Source: Bacillus ndiopicus
Lineage (GTDB): Bacteria > Bacillota > Bacilli > Bacillales_A > Planococcaceae
Assembly: GCF_000612805.1 (NCBI RefSeq)
Contig: NZ_HG964403.1
Coordinates: 868,001 to 932,000 of the forward strand
Direction of reading: 5' to 3'
Length of the DNA stretch: 64,000 nucleotides
The number at the start of each line of letters is the position of its first letter. Within the stretch, counting starts at the first letter, position 1. Below are positions 1 to 7,926 of the stretch, one piece after another. Below the pieces are notes generated by a model. It saw only the letters and a list, made by a program, of their open reading frames with translations. It was not told the DNA's origin and did no database searches. The translations under genes and the position numbers were made by a program.

Positions 1-1128
1 ATTACTATGCCAAAGTCAGGCGTCTTTTTACAAGATGGTCAAGGAGAAGCTACGGCAGCGGTTATGTTAAACACGGCACCTGGACAACAATTTACAGATG
101 TTCAAATTCGAACATTATATAGTTTAGTAGCAAAAAGTGTTCCAAATTTACCGTTAGAAAACATTGAAATTTCAAATCAATATATGGAATATTACGATTT
201 AGATGCTGCAACATCTGGAAACAGTTCTGTAGCTACTCCTGTTGGACAAATGCAATTGAAAAAAACTGTTGAACGTGACTTACAGCGTCAAGTCCAAAAT
301 ATGCTCGGTGGATTAATGGGACAAGATAAAGTTCTTGTTTCTGTTACAACAGACATCGACTTCAAGCAGGAAAATCGTCAAGAAAATTTAGTAGAGCCTG
401 TTGATACAGAAAATATATCAGGTATTGCGATTAGTGCCCAACGTATTACAGAAACGTATACAGGTACAGGAGCAAATGCTACAGGCACACCAGAAGCGGG
501 GCAAGTGACAGATAATTTCACTGACTATGTAGAGGGGGCTGCTGGGAATGGCGATTATGAGCGAATGGAAGAAACAATCAACAATGATGTTAATCGCATT
601 CGTCGTGAAATCCAAGAAAGCCCTTATAAAATCCGCGATATTGGAATTCAAGTAGCAGTAGAGCCGCCAAACCCGGAGGACCTAGCATCATTATCTGATG
701 AAGTACGCGCAGATATTGAGCAAATTTTATCGACAATTATCCGCACATCGATAGATAAAGATGCAGCTGGTAACTTGTCTGATGAAGATATTGCTGACAA
801 AATTGTTGTATCTGTGCAGCCATTCTTAGGGAAAGATGTTGCAGTGGATACTACAACATCCAAAATACCTTGGTGGGTTTGGGTAATTGGTGGTGTGTTA
901 GTAGTTGCGATTGCACTGCTAGTATTCTTTATTTTACGTTCACGTAAACGTAGAGAAGAAGAGGAATTATCGGCAATTGAAGAGCAGCAAGAAAAAATCA
1001 TTGTTGACGATATTGCAGATGAAAAAGAAACAGAAGCTACAGTACGCCGTAAGCAATTAGAAAAAATGGCGAAAGATAAGCCTGATGATTTTGCTAAATT
1101 GTTGCGTAGCTGGATTGCTGAAGATTAA
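1..1128 (+). CDS. fliF: Flagellar MS-ring protein FliF, C-terminal part
   Basis: FliF forms the membrane-embedded MS ring on which the flagellar rotor and export apparatus are built. The gene enters the window already open: the frame runs from base 1, so the first ATG at 7 is internal. About 375 residues are visible. They include the periplasmic ring-building domain, then a Gly/Thr/Asn-rich linker and a single transmembrane segment near visible residues 288-312 (starting IPWWVWVIGG). A charged cytoplasmic tail ends KDKPDDFAKLLRSWIAED, the part known to bind FliG in this family. fliG follows after a 201-base gap holding a dispersed repeat. Identity is certain from domain order and context; the true start lies outside the window. 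Confidence 0.97.
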   Translation: MTMPKSGVFLQDGQGEATAAVMLNTAPGQQFTDVQIRTLYSLVAKSVPNLPLENIEISNQYMEYYDLDAATSGNSSVATPVGQMQLKKTVERDLQRQVQNMLGGLMGQDKVLVSVTTDIDFKQENRQENLVEPVDTENISGIAISAQRITETYTGTGANATGTPEAGQVTDNFTDYVEGAAGNGDYERMEETINNDVNRIRREIQESPYKIRDIGIQVAVEPPNPEDLASLSDEVRADIEQILSTIIRTSIDKDAAGNLSDEDIADKIVVSVQPFLGKDVAVDTTTSKIPWWVWVIGGVLVVAIALLVFFILRSRKRREEEELSAIEEQQEKIIVDDIADEKETEATVRRKQLEKMAKDKPDDFAKLLRSWIAED

Positions 1129-1130
1129 TT

Positions 1131-1314
1131 TTGATTCAGTAGATATCTATCTTAATAGATCGTGAGATGAATATATAAGTAGCATGTAATTCAGTGGGTA
1201 TCCAAAAACCCACTGAATCAAAATATAGCCTTTGGCGGATGTCACAGATTTTTGAAAAGGAGCTTTTCGAGCAAGCTCGAAAAATCTGGGCACAATTACG
1301 CCGAGGCGTAATTG
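1131..1314 (+). repeat. Dispersed repeat family 1, copy A (fliF-fliG gap)
   Basis: The element opens with TTGATTCAGT (1131-1140), matched by ACTGAATCAA at 1212-1221. Inside is a perfect 11-bp hairpin, ATTCAGTGGGT (1189-1199) with ACCCACTGAAT (1208-1218). The family core GATGTCACAGATTTTTGAA starts at 1238, and AAAAATCTGG lies near 1281-1290. The element closes with a 10+10 bp palindrome, CAATTACGCC and GGCGTAATTG around GA (1293-1314). It ends four bases before the fliG ribosome binding site and fills the gap inside the fla/che operon. Other copies lie upstream of sigD, uppS, dapA and spoIIIE. Confidence 0.85.
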
Positions 1315-1329
1315 ACTAGGGGGTCGGCT

Positions 1330-2343
1330 ATGTCTAAGAAAGATAAGGAATTAACAGGAAAGCAAAAAGCTGCCCTATTATTAATTTCACTAGGACCAGA
1401 AGTGTCAGCTTCGGTATATAAACATTTAAGCGAAGAGGAAATTGAGCGCCTGACATTAGAGATTTCAAGTGTTAAAAAAGTGGAATCAAATGTTAAAGAA
1501 GAGATTATTGAAGAATTCCATAATATCGCATTAGCGCAAGATTATATTACGCAAGGTGGTATTGGCTATGCCAAAACGGTACTGGAAAAAGCATTGGGGA
1601 GTGACCAAGCGCAAGCGATTTTAAATCGTTTAACATCGTCATTACAAGTAAGGCCGTTTGATTTTGCACGCAAAGCAGATCCTGCTCAAATATTTAACTT
1701 TATCCAAAATGAACATCCACAAACAATTGCCCTGATTTTATCTTATTTAGAGCCAGGGCAGGCGGGTGTAATTTTATCGTCATTGCCACAAGAAGTTCAG
1801 GCAGATATTGCGAAGCGTATTGCAGTAATGGATTCAACATCGCCAGAAGTAATTAGCGAAATTGAGTCTGTCTTAGAGCGTAAACTATCCTCTACTGTGA
1901 CGCAAGATTACACAGAAACGGGTGGCGTGGATGCTGTTGTTGAAGTGCTTAGTGGGGTAGATCGTCAAACTGAGAAAACAATTTTGGATGCACTCGAAAT
2001 TCAAGACCCAGAATTGGCAGAGGAAATCAAGAAGCGCATGTTTGTATTCGAAGACATTGTTACGCTTGATAACCGTTCAATTCAACGAGTTATTCGCGAC
2101 TGTGAAAATGAAGACTTACTATTATCATTGAAGGTTTCTTCAGATGAAGTAAAAGATATTATTTTCCGCAATATGTCACAACGTATGGCAGATACGTTTA
2201 AAGAAGAAATGGAAATTATGGGACCTGTCCGTTTAAGAGATGTAGAGGACGCACAATCGCGCATCGTAGCTGTTATTAGACGCTTAGAAGATGCAGGAGA
2301 AATTATTATAGCTCGTGGTGGAGGAGATGACGTCATTGTCTAG
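1330..2343 (+). CDS. fliG: Flagellar motor switch protein FliG
   Basis: FliG is the rotor protein that couples the MS ring to the C ring and contacts the stator to generate torque. The 337-residue product matches the usual family length. It carries the middle-domain EHPQT motif at about residues 128-132 and a charged C-terminal motor domain. An in-frame TTG exists at 1312, but it lies in the terminal palindrome of the upstream repeat. ATG 1330, preceded by AGGGGG at 1318-1323, gives the family-typical N-terminus MSKKDKELTGKQKAALLL. The gene overlaps the start of fliH by 17 bases, so the two are probably translationally coupled. Confidence 0.97.
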   Translation: MSKKDKELTGKQKAALLLISLGPEVSASVYKHLSEEEIERLTLEISSVKKVESNVKEEIIEEFHNIALAQDYITQGGIGYAKTVLEKALGSDQAQAILNRLTSSLQVRPFDFARKADPAQIFNFIQNEHPQTIALILSYLEPGQAGVILSSLPQEVQADIAKRIAVMDSTSPEVISEIESVLERKLSSTVTQDYTETGGVDAVVEVLSGVDRQTEKTILDALEIQDPELAEEIKKRMFVFEDIVTLDNRSIQRVIRDCENEDLLLSLKVSSDEVKDIIFRNMSQRMADTFKEEMEIMGPVRLRDVEDAQSRIVAVIRRLEDAGEIIIARGGGDDVIV

Positions 2344-3127
2344 AATTATTCGCTCTATACAAGCACAGTCAACTGAAGCAGAGCAAGGCGTTAAAATTGA
2401 AATTAAAGACTTTTTTCAACCAATAGTTTTTCAAGCAAATAATCAAACTGACGAGCTTGAGAATCTGACATTAGAAGACATCCATGCAGAACGTGAAATG
2501 TATTTAACTGAGGCGCGTCAACAAATTGAGATGGAGCGTCAACAGCTAGAACAGTATCGCGATGAACAATTGCTAGCAATTGAACAATTGAAGCAAATTT
2601 GGCAGGAAGAGAAGCTTTTGTTAGAGCAACAGGCTCATGAAGAAGGTTTTGCTGCTGGCTATGAGGAAGGTATTCAAAAAGCTAATGCGGCCATGGAGCA
2701 ATCGTTGCAAATTGCCAATGATACGATGACCCAAGCACAGCAAAATGCGAAAAAATATATCGACGATCAAGAATTTGTTGTGCTAGAACTAGCCTTAACA
2801 GCAGCAGAACGTATTATTGGTGTAGCGCTGGAGCGAGATAGTGAAATATTTACTGAAATCGTCAAGCGCGGCTTGAAAGAAGCGCGAGAAATGAAAGAAA
2901 TAAAAGTATACGTAGCACCAGCATATTATCAGCTAATAACGAAAAATCGTGATGAATTAGCCGAAATGTTTCCACCAGATGTGCCTTTATTGTTTTTTGT
3001 AAATGAGGATTTAGAAAATACAGAAAGCTACATTGAAACGAATCATGGGCGTATTGTCGTATCGATTGATGAACAGCTAAACGAGCTACGTTTGAAGCTG
3101 AATGAAATTTTAACAAGCAAGGACTGA
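2327..3127 (+). CDS. fliH: Flagellar assembly protein FliH
   Basis: FliH binds and holds in check the export ATPase FliI, forming the stalk that links it to the C ring. The protein is about 266 residues and dominated by a Glu/Gln-rich coiled coil (roughly residues 55-110, with repeated QQIEMERQQLEQ-like heptads). A Gly/Glu stretch follows (EGFAAGYEEGIQKA), then a C-terminal FliH/V-ATPase-E-like domain. The start is uncertain. ATG 2327 touches the GGTGGAGGAG ribosome binding site directly, whereas in-frame TTG 2336 sits about 9 bases after it and would give a product three residues shorter. GTG 2315 is a third option. The neighbours fliG and fliI fix the identity. Confidence 0.92.
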   Translation: MTSLSRIIRSIQAQSTEAEQGVKIEIKDFFQPIVFQANNQTDELENLTLEDIHAEREMYLTEARQQIEMERQQLEQYRDEQLLAIEQLKQIWQEEKLLLEQQAHEEGFAAGYEEGIQKANAAMEQSLQIANDTMTQAQQNAKKYIDDQEFVVLELALTAAERIIGVALERDSEIFTEIVKRGLKEAREMKEIKVYVAPAYYQLITKNRDELAEMFPPDVPLLFFVNEDLENTESYIETNHGRIVVSIDEQLNELRLKLNEILTSKD

Positions 3128-3132
3128 TATGG

Positions 3133-4461
3133 ATGAAGACGGCTCAATTAATTGAACATATACCAAATCTCAATACATTCAAGAAATTTGGACGAGTAAC
3201 GAGAGTAGTAGGCTTAATGATTGAGTCGCGAGGTCCAGAAAGCTCGATAGGAGATGTATGTAAAATACATGTCCAAACGGTACAGCATGGTCAGCAAACA
3301 ATATTAGCTGAAGTAGTAGGTTTCAGAGATGAAATTGTAGTTTTGATGCCATTTTCCTCATTGCGTGAAATTTCAATTGGCTGCCTTGTTGAAGGAACAG
3401 GTAAGCCATTAGAAGTAAAAGTCGGTCCTGAGCTCATTGGTAAAATATTAGACTCGATGGGCAATCCATATGATGGCTACACATTACCGAAAGGGCTTGT
3501 CTCAGTGCAAACTGAGCGCCAGCCTCCTAACCCGATGACACGCCCACCTATTAGTGAGCGTATGGAAGTCGGTGTAAAAGCCATTGATGGTATGCTGACA
3601 ATTGGTACTGGTCAGCGTGTAGGGATTTTCGCGGGTTCAGGTGTCGGAAAAAGTACATTGCTTGGTATGATTGCTCGTAATACAAAGGCAGATTTAAACG
3701 TAATTGCATTAGTCGGTGAGCGTGGGCGTGAAGTTCGAGAATTTATAGAGCGAGATTTGGGACCGGAAGGACTTAGTCGTTCAATTGTTGTTGCAGCAAC
3801 AAGTGACCAGCCTGCATTAATGCGTATTAAAGCCGCATTTACAGCGACAGCAATAGCAGAATATTTCCGAGACCGTGGTATGAACGTTATGTTGATGATG
3901 GATTCAGTAACGCGTGTTGCAATGGCGCAGCGTGAAGTAGGTTTAGCAGTTGGAGAGCCTCCCGCAACACGAGGCTATACACCTTCCGTTTTTGCTATTT
4001 TACCTTCTTTATTAGAACGTACAGGAACAAATTTAAAAGGCTCTATCACAGCTTTTTATACTGTACTAGTAGATGGAGATGATATGAATGAGCCAATTGC
4101 AGATACTGTACGCGGTATTTTAGATGGACATATCGTTTTAGATCGTACTTTAGCAAATAAAGGTCAATATCCAGCCATTAATGTTTTAAAAAGCGTTAGT
4201 CGACTTATGAACCATATCGCAGACCCAGAGCATGTGAAGGCAGCAGAACGTTTACGAGAATTGTATTATACGTATGCAAAATCGGAGGATTTAATTAACA
4301 TCGGTGCATATAAGCGAGGGACATCGCGTGAAATCGATGAAGCTATCCAATATGAATCACTTATTACAGCCTTTTTGAAGCAAGGTTATAAAGATTATGT
4401 GTCAATAGAACAAGCTGTAAATGAATTAATTACTTTAGCAAATGGTGGTGTATCGTCATAA
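3133..4461 (+). CDS. fliI: Flagellum-specific export ATPase FliI
   Basis: FliI is the hexameric ATPase that prepares substrates for the flagellar type III export gate, related to the F1 beta subunit. The 442-residue length is normal. The Walker A motif GSGVGKST spans residues 168-175. Further family blocks are ALVGERGREVREF, the Walker B-like NVMLMMDSVTR and the conserved EPPATRGYTPSVF segment. The start ATG follows fliH by five bases, and the stop overlaps fliJ's ATG (TAATG). Confidence 0.97.
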   Translation: MKTAQLIEHIPNLNTFKKFGRVTRVVGLMIESRGPESSIGDVCKIHVQTVQHGQQTILAEVVGFRDEIVVLMPFSSLREISIGCLVEGTGKPLEVKVGPELIGKILDSMGNPYDGYTLPKGLVSVQTERQPPNPMTRPPISERMEVGVKAIDGMLTIGTGQRVGIFAGSGVGKSTLLGMIARNTKADLNVIALVGERGREVREFIERDLGPEGLSRSIVVAATSDQPALMRIKAAFTATAIAEYFRDRGMNVMLMMDSVTRVAMAQREVGLAVGEPPATRGYTPSVFAILPSLLERTGTNLKGSITAFYTVLVDGDDMNEPIADTVRGILDGHIVLDRTLANKGQYPAINVLKSVSRLMNHIADPEHVKAAERLRELYYTYAKSEDLINIGAYKRGTSREIDEAIQYESLITAFLKQGYKDYVSIEQAVNELITLANGGVSS

Positions 4462-4907
4462 TGCAATACACATATCGATTCGAAAAAATATTAGTTGTGC
4501 GTGAGCAAGAAAAAAATGAATTTGAAATTGCTTATAAAGAATCTGTACGTGTCTTTGAAGAAATTGCAACGAGACTTTATGACTTATTAAAGAAAAAGGA
4601 AGATCTAATCACCTTTCAGCAAGATCGTCTAACAATTGGTGCTTCAATTGATGAAATTAGCCATTATGCTAATTTTATTGACAGTATGGAAAAGACAATT
4701 GCGGATGTTCAACAAAAAGTTGTACAAGCCCGTTCAAAAATGAATTGGCATGAGCAAAAGTTATTGGAAAAAAATTTAGAAGTACGTAAGTTTGAGAAGA
4801 TGCGTGAAAAAGATTTCGATGCTTTTAAAGAAGAGCAAAATCGTATCGAAGCAAAGCAATTAGATGAACTATCATCGCTTGCGTATAACAAGAGAGAAAT
4901 CAGGTGA
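4461..4907 (+). CDS. fliJ: Flagellar export chaperone FliJ
   Basis: FliJ is a small coiled-coil protein that inserts into the FliI ring and helps deliver export substrates. The 148-residue product is nearly all predicted helix and rich in Glu, Lys and Gln. Examples are the heptad-like stretches around residues 40-55 and 85-130 (KMREKDFDAFKEEQNRIEAKQ). Sequence alone is weakly diagnostic because FliJ diverges fast. Position straight after fliI, length and coiled-coil character make the call. The ATG overlaps the fliI stop codon by one base, which indicates translational coupling. Confidence 0.92.
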   Translation: MQYTYRFEKILVVREQEKNEFEIAYKESVRVFEEIATRLYDLLKKKEDLITFQQDRLTIGASIDEISHYANFIDSMEKTIADVQQKVVQARSKMNWHEQKLLEKNLEVRKFEKMREKDFDAFKEEQNRIEAKQLDELSSLAYNKREIR

Positions 4908-4911
4908 TGTC

Positions 4912-5517
4912 ATGGCGAAAAAACAGATTGAAAGCATAAATGAAGAAGAACGTGATGACAAGAAACCGGGGTTTTTTCAAAAATTCTTTATGCTGTTTAT
5001 TATCCCATTGTTATTTACGGTTACGATTGTATTAATCGTGGCATATTTCACGAATACGAATGTTTTCCAATTTGCAGATAGTATGAAAGAAAAAATTCCA
5101 TTCCTTGACACGAAAAAAGAGGAAGTAATTGAAAATACTTCAATAACAGAGCAAAAAATTGTAACACTGCAAGCAGAGTTACAAGAAAAAGAAGCGCAGA
5201 TTGATAAATTGCAATCTGAAATTAAAGCTTCAAGTGAAAAAAACAATGAGTTGTTAACTGAGCAAGAGCGTTTAAATTTCGAAATAGAGAAATTGAAGCG
5301 AGAGCAGGAAGATGTGAAAAAAGACTTCCAAGAGATTTTATCTGCTTATGAAAAAATGCCTGCCAAAGTAGCAGCACCAATTTTAATAGAAATGAAGGAT
5401 GCTGAGCTAGCACTTCGCATTATGTCGAATTTGAAGCCAGACACCCTATCGGCTATTTTTGCAAAAATGCCCCCAGCAGATGCAGCGCGTTTTACGGAGT
5501 TACTAGCACAACAATAA
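4912..5517 (+). CDS. ylxF: YlxF/MotE-like flagellar operon protein
   Basis: The 201-residue protein has one N-terminal transmembrane segment (about residues 25-47, FFMLFIIPLLFTVTIVLIV). A long coiled coil follows (about residues 75-145), then a C-terminal domain resembling the MgtE N-domain with the block AELALRIMSNLKPDTLSAIFAKMPPADAA-like (here DAELALRIMS, ending RFTELLAQQ). That layout matches B. subtilis YlxF, which sits at the same place between fliJ and fliK. Its exact role is unclear; MotE relatives act as chaperones for stator-associated proteins. The start is ATG 4912 after AGGTGATG. An upstream in-frame ATG at 4864 lies inside fliJ and lacks a good ribosome binding site. Confidence 0.88.
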   Translation: MAKKQIESINEEERDDKKPGFFQKFFMLFIIPLLFTVTIVLIVAYFTNTNVFQFADSMKEKIPFLDTKKEEVIENTSITEQKIVTLQAELQEKEAQIDKLQSEIKASSEKNNELLTEQERLNFEIEKLKREQEDVKKDFQEILSAYEKMPAKVAAPILIEMKDAELALRIMSNLKPDTLSAIFAKMPPADAARFTELLAQQ

Positions 5518-5536
5518 TGCGAGAGGAGGTGAAAAA

Positions 5537-6721
5537 ATGGATATCGCAATGGTTCAACAATTATCACCGAAAGTGGCAGCGCCTAAGCAGGCACCAGCGA
5601 CTACTAGCGGCAAGCCTAGCAGCGAAAAATTTGGTTCTGTATTTAACGAAATTTTAGCAGCAACGAATCAACCGTCTATGAAATCGACTACTACAACAGA
5701 AACAGATGCAGCTGAGCAGCTTATTTCTGCGGATTCACTTGAATCTGTGTTAGAGATACTAAACATTCCACATGATGAAGCATTATTATTTATTGAGGTG
5801 GACGGGGATGCTGTAGCTGTTGAAAATATGATGAATCTAGATGATTTAGCAGCAGCTCTAGACATTGACAAAGAAGATTTAGTGGCATTTGTCGAGCAGT
5901 TGCTTGGGCAGGAAGTGCAAATTGAGGATATTTGGTCTTTACTTGAACAAGCGCCAAACTTATTAGCGCAAATTATGAGCGCATTGCAAGGAGAGCATCA
6001 AGTAACACCGCTGGAAGCTGAGAAAGTGCTATCTATGTTAAAGTTAGCTGAAGTTATTGGGGCTAAAACAGATACAGTTTACAACCAAGAATGGCAGTTA
6101 ACACAGGTGAAAGAAGCGTTCAAGCAAATTGCAGCACAGTTGCAACAAACAACTCAAGCGCAACAACAAGCACCTAAGCAAGCTGTGTTTCAGCAAGTAA
6201 TGAAGCAAGAAACAGATGCTTCACAGCAAGCACCAGTAACATCGCAGCCAACGCCAACAGTGGTTAAAACAGTAACATTAACGTTACCAGCTGAACGCCC
6301 AGCACAATCTGAAGCCTTAATAAAAGAAATACAAAATTTAATTAATCGTAGTCAACTATCAAATACCCAAGGTACTATGAGATTAATGTTAAAGCTTTAT
6401 CCGGAAAATTTAGGCTCTATTCGTATTGAAATTATGCAAAAAGATGGTATGTTAACAGCGCGATTACTCGCAACTACAGCCGCTGGGAAAGAATTGTTGG
6501 ATTCTAATTTACAGCAATTAAAAACAGCATTCGTAGCACAGAACATTCAGATGGAGCGTATTGACGTATCGCAAGCTTTACAGGATGCTGAGCGCAATAT
6601 GCGTGACCAAAGCTTCTTTAACAACTTTTTCAAGCAGCAAAATGAAGAGCAAGAAGCACAGACTGATGAAGAAGATGATGATAAAAAATCATTTAGTGAA
6701 TTTTTAAATGAGGAGGTGTAA
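5537..6721 (+). CDS. fliK: Flagellar hook-length control protein FliK
   Basis: FliK is a secreted molecular ruler that measures hook length and switches export specificity through FlhB. The 394-residue protein has a low-complexity N-terminal half rich in Ala, Gln, Pro and Thr. The central part (about residues 195-250) is Gln-rich. The C-terminal domain, about residues 255-345, carries the family signature (MRLMLKLYPENLGSIRIEI, a form of L-P-LG). The acidic tail EDDDKKSFSEFLNEEV is unusual but consistent with a flexible end. A strong GAGAGGAGGTGA precedes ATG 5537, and the stop is three bases from flgD. Confidence 0.93.
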   Translation: MDIAMVQQLSPKVAAPKQAPATTSGKPSSEKFGSVFNEILAATNQPSMKSTTTTETDAAEQLISADSLESVLEILNIPHDEALLFIEVDGDAVAVENMMNLDDLAAALDIDKEDLVAFVEQLLGQEVQIEDIWSLLEQAPNLLAQIMSALQGEHQVTPLEAEKVLSMLKLAEVIGAKTDTVYNQEWQLTQVKEAFKQIAAQLQQTTQAQQQAPKQAVFQQVMKQETDASQQAPVTSQPTPTVVKTVTLTLPAERPAQSEALIKEIQNLINRSQLSNTQGTMRLMLKLYPENLGSIRIEIMQKDGMLTARLLATTAAGKELLDSNLQQLKTAFVAQNIQMERIDVSQALQDAERNMRDQSFFNNFFKQQNEEQEAQTDEEDDDKKSFSEFLNEEV

Positions 6722-6724
6722 AAT

Positions 6725-7444
6725 ATGACAACTACAAATAAAGTTACAGAGGATTTATTTCATTCAAACTATAAGCCACCTGTACGAGAAACAGGAAATA
6801 GTGCACTTGGAAAAGATGCCTTTTTACAACTACTAATTACCCAGCTTCAAAATCAAGATCCTACAAACCCAATGAACGACCGAGAGTTTATAGCTCAAAT
6901 GGCACAATTTTCATCTCTGGAGCAAATGCAAAATATGACTAAAGCAATAGAGGTGTTGGTAGAATCACAGCAACAAACACAATTAATGTCCTATACTACT
7001 TTTATTGGTAAAGAGGTAAAATGGCATGAGTTAACAGAAGAATTAGATGCACAAGGTAAGCCTATTGCAGTTGAGGGAGTCGGAACGGTTGTTGAATTAA
7101 AGTTTGTTGATGGTCAGCCACAATTTGTACTAGATGATGGCAAGACAATCTCAGCAGGGAATATTTCATCAATTGCTGGAAATGGTTCTTCAACAGGGAA
7201 TGTTGGAAACCCATTTGCTGAAGCGAGTAAATTAATCGGTCAAAGTGTTCGCTATGAGGTAGATGGACAAAATATCGAAGCGATTATTGAAGCGATTACG
7301 ATGAAAAACGGTTCCATTATTTATATTTTAAATGACGGTGCACGTTTAACGAAGGAACAATTCAACATAGTAGATGAATCAACAGAGCCCAATAAACCTT
7401 CAGAGCAAACTAATGATGCGAATAAGCCTGTTGATGGAGAATAA
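6725..7444 (+). CDS. flgD: Flagellar hook assembly (scaffold) protein FlgD
   Basis: FlgD caps the growing hook and is needed to polymerise FlgE. The conserved FlgD N-terminal domain is clear at about residues 28-75 (LGKDAFLQLLITQLQNQDP, then NPMNDREFIAQMAQFSSLEQM). At 239 residues it is far longer than the roughly 140-residue B. subtilis protein as I recall it. The extra part is a beta-rich region with two similar segments (about residues 85-150 and 155-215), each built around linker sequences such as VEGVGTVVELKFVDG, which resemble the FlgD Tudor/Ig-like domains of other bacteria. A hydrophilic Asn/Pro/Glu tail follows. Confidence 0.95.
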   Translation: MTTTNKVTEDLFHSNYKPPVRETGNSALGKDAFLQLLITQLQNQDPTNPMNDREFIAQMAQFSSLEQMQNMTKAIEVLVESQQQTQLMSYTTFIGKEVKWHELTEELDAQGKPIAVEGVGTVVELKFVDGQPQFVLDDGKTISAGNISSIAGNGSSTGNVGNPFAEASKLIGQSVRYEVDGQNIEAIIEAITMKNGSIIYILNDGARLTKEQFNIVDESTEPNKPSEQTNDANKPVDGE

Positions 7445-7456
7445 GGTGGTGTGAAT

Positions 7457-7828
7457 ATGAAACAGATGAATACTATTCAACGTATTCCGTATCATCCACC
7501 GTTACAGCCACCAAAGCAAACTAAGCAAGCGACTGCGAATTTTAAAGATCATTTACAGTCCGCAGTAGACACGCAACAATTAAAAATTAGCAAGCATGCA
7601 ACAGAGCGTTTGCAGGAGCGTGATATTACGATTTCTGATGCGGAGTGGCAACATGTAGCCGATATCGTATTTGAGGCGCAGGAAAAAGGTGTACAGCAGC
7701 CGTTAGTAATAATGGAACAAGCAGCACTTATTGTGAATTCCAAAAATGCGACGGTTATTACGGCGATGGATCGTGTAGAAGCGAAAGCGCAAATTTTCAC
7801 AAATATTGATGGCACAATTATATTATAG
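7457..7828 (+). CDS. Flagellar operon protein of the TIGR02530 type
   Basis: This is a 123-residue protein between flgD and flgE, a place held by a conserved but poorly characterised flagellar operon protein family (recalled as TIGR02530). Visible signatures are FKDHLQSAV, then LKISKHATERLQERDITISD in the middle and a C-terminal VITAMDRVEAKAQIFTNIDGTIIL. The last block reads like a hydrophobic strand pair. No signal peptide or membrane segment is visible. GTG 7451 is in frame, but ATG 7457 sits about seven bases after AAGGTGG and is preferred. A role in hook or rod assembly is inferred from position only. Confidence 0.8.
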   Translation: MKQMNTIQRIPYHPPLQPPKQTKQATANFKDHLQSAVDTQQLKISKHATERLQERDITISDAEWQHVADIVFEAQEKGVQQPLVIMEQAALIVNSKNATVITAMDRVEAKAQIFTNIDGTIIL

Positions 7829-7878
7829 GCTGGACCTTTAGGGGGCCTACGGATGCTACCGACTGACTGACGTAGCAT
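7826..7878 (+). promoter_or_regulatory. Two stem-loops in the flgE leader
   Basis: The 98-base gap before flgE contains TAGGC (7826-7830, starting at the upstream stop codon) pairing with GCCTA (7845-7849). A perfect 7-bp stem follows, ATGCTAC (7853-7859) with GTAGCAT (7872-7878), with loop CGACTGACTGAC. No run of T follows, so this is not a standard terminator. It may shape processing or translation of the abundant hook mRNA; that is inference. Confidence 0.45.
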
Positions 7879-7926
7879 TGTAATCAGACAAATGAAATTG
7901 ATAAAACGAAGGGAGAACAAAACAAT

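Noticed and set aside
648..1001. Antisense ORF of 117 codons opposite fliF
   Set aside because: It mirrors the fliF reading frame and has serine-rich shadow composition; many similar reverse ORFs opposite real genes were dismissed for the same reason.
1131..1314. Insertion sequence
   Set aside because: No transposase frame or clear target duplication is visible; the element is short and non-coding.
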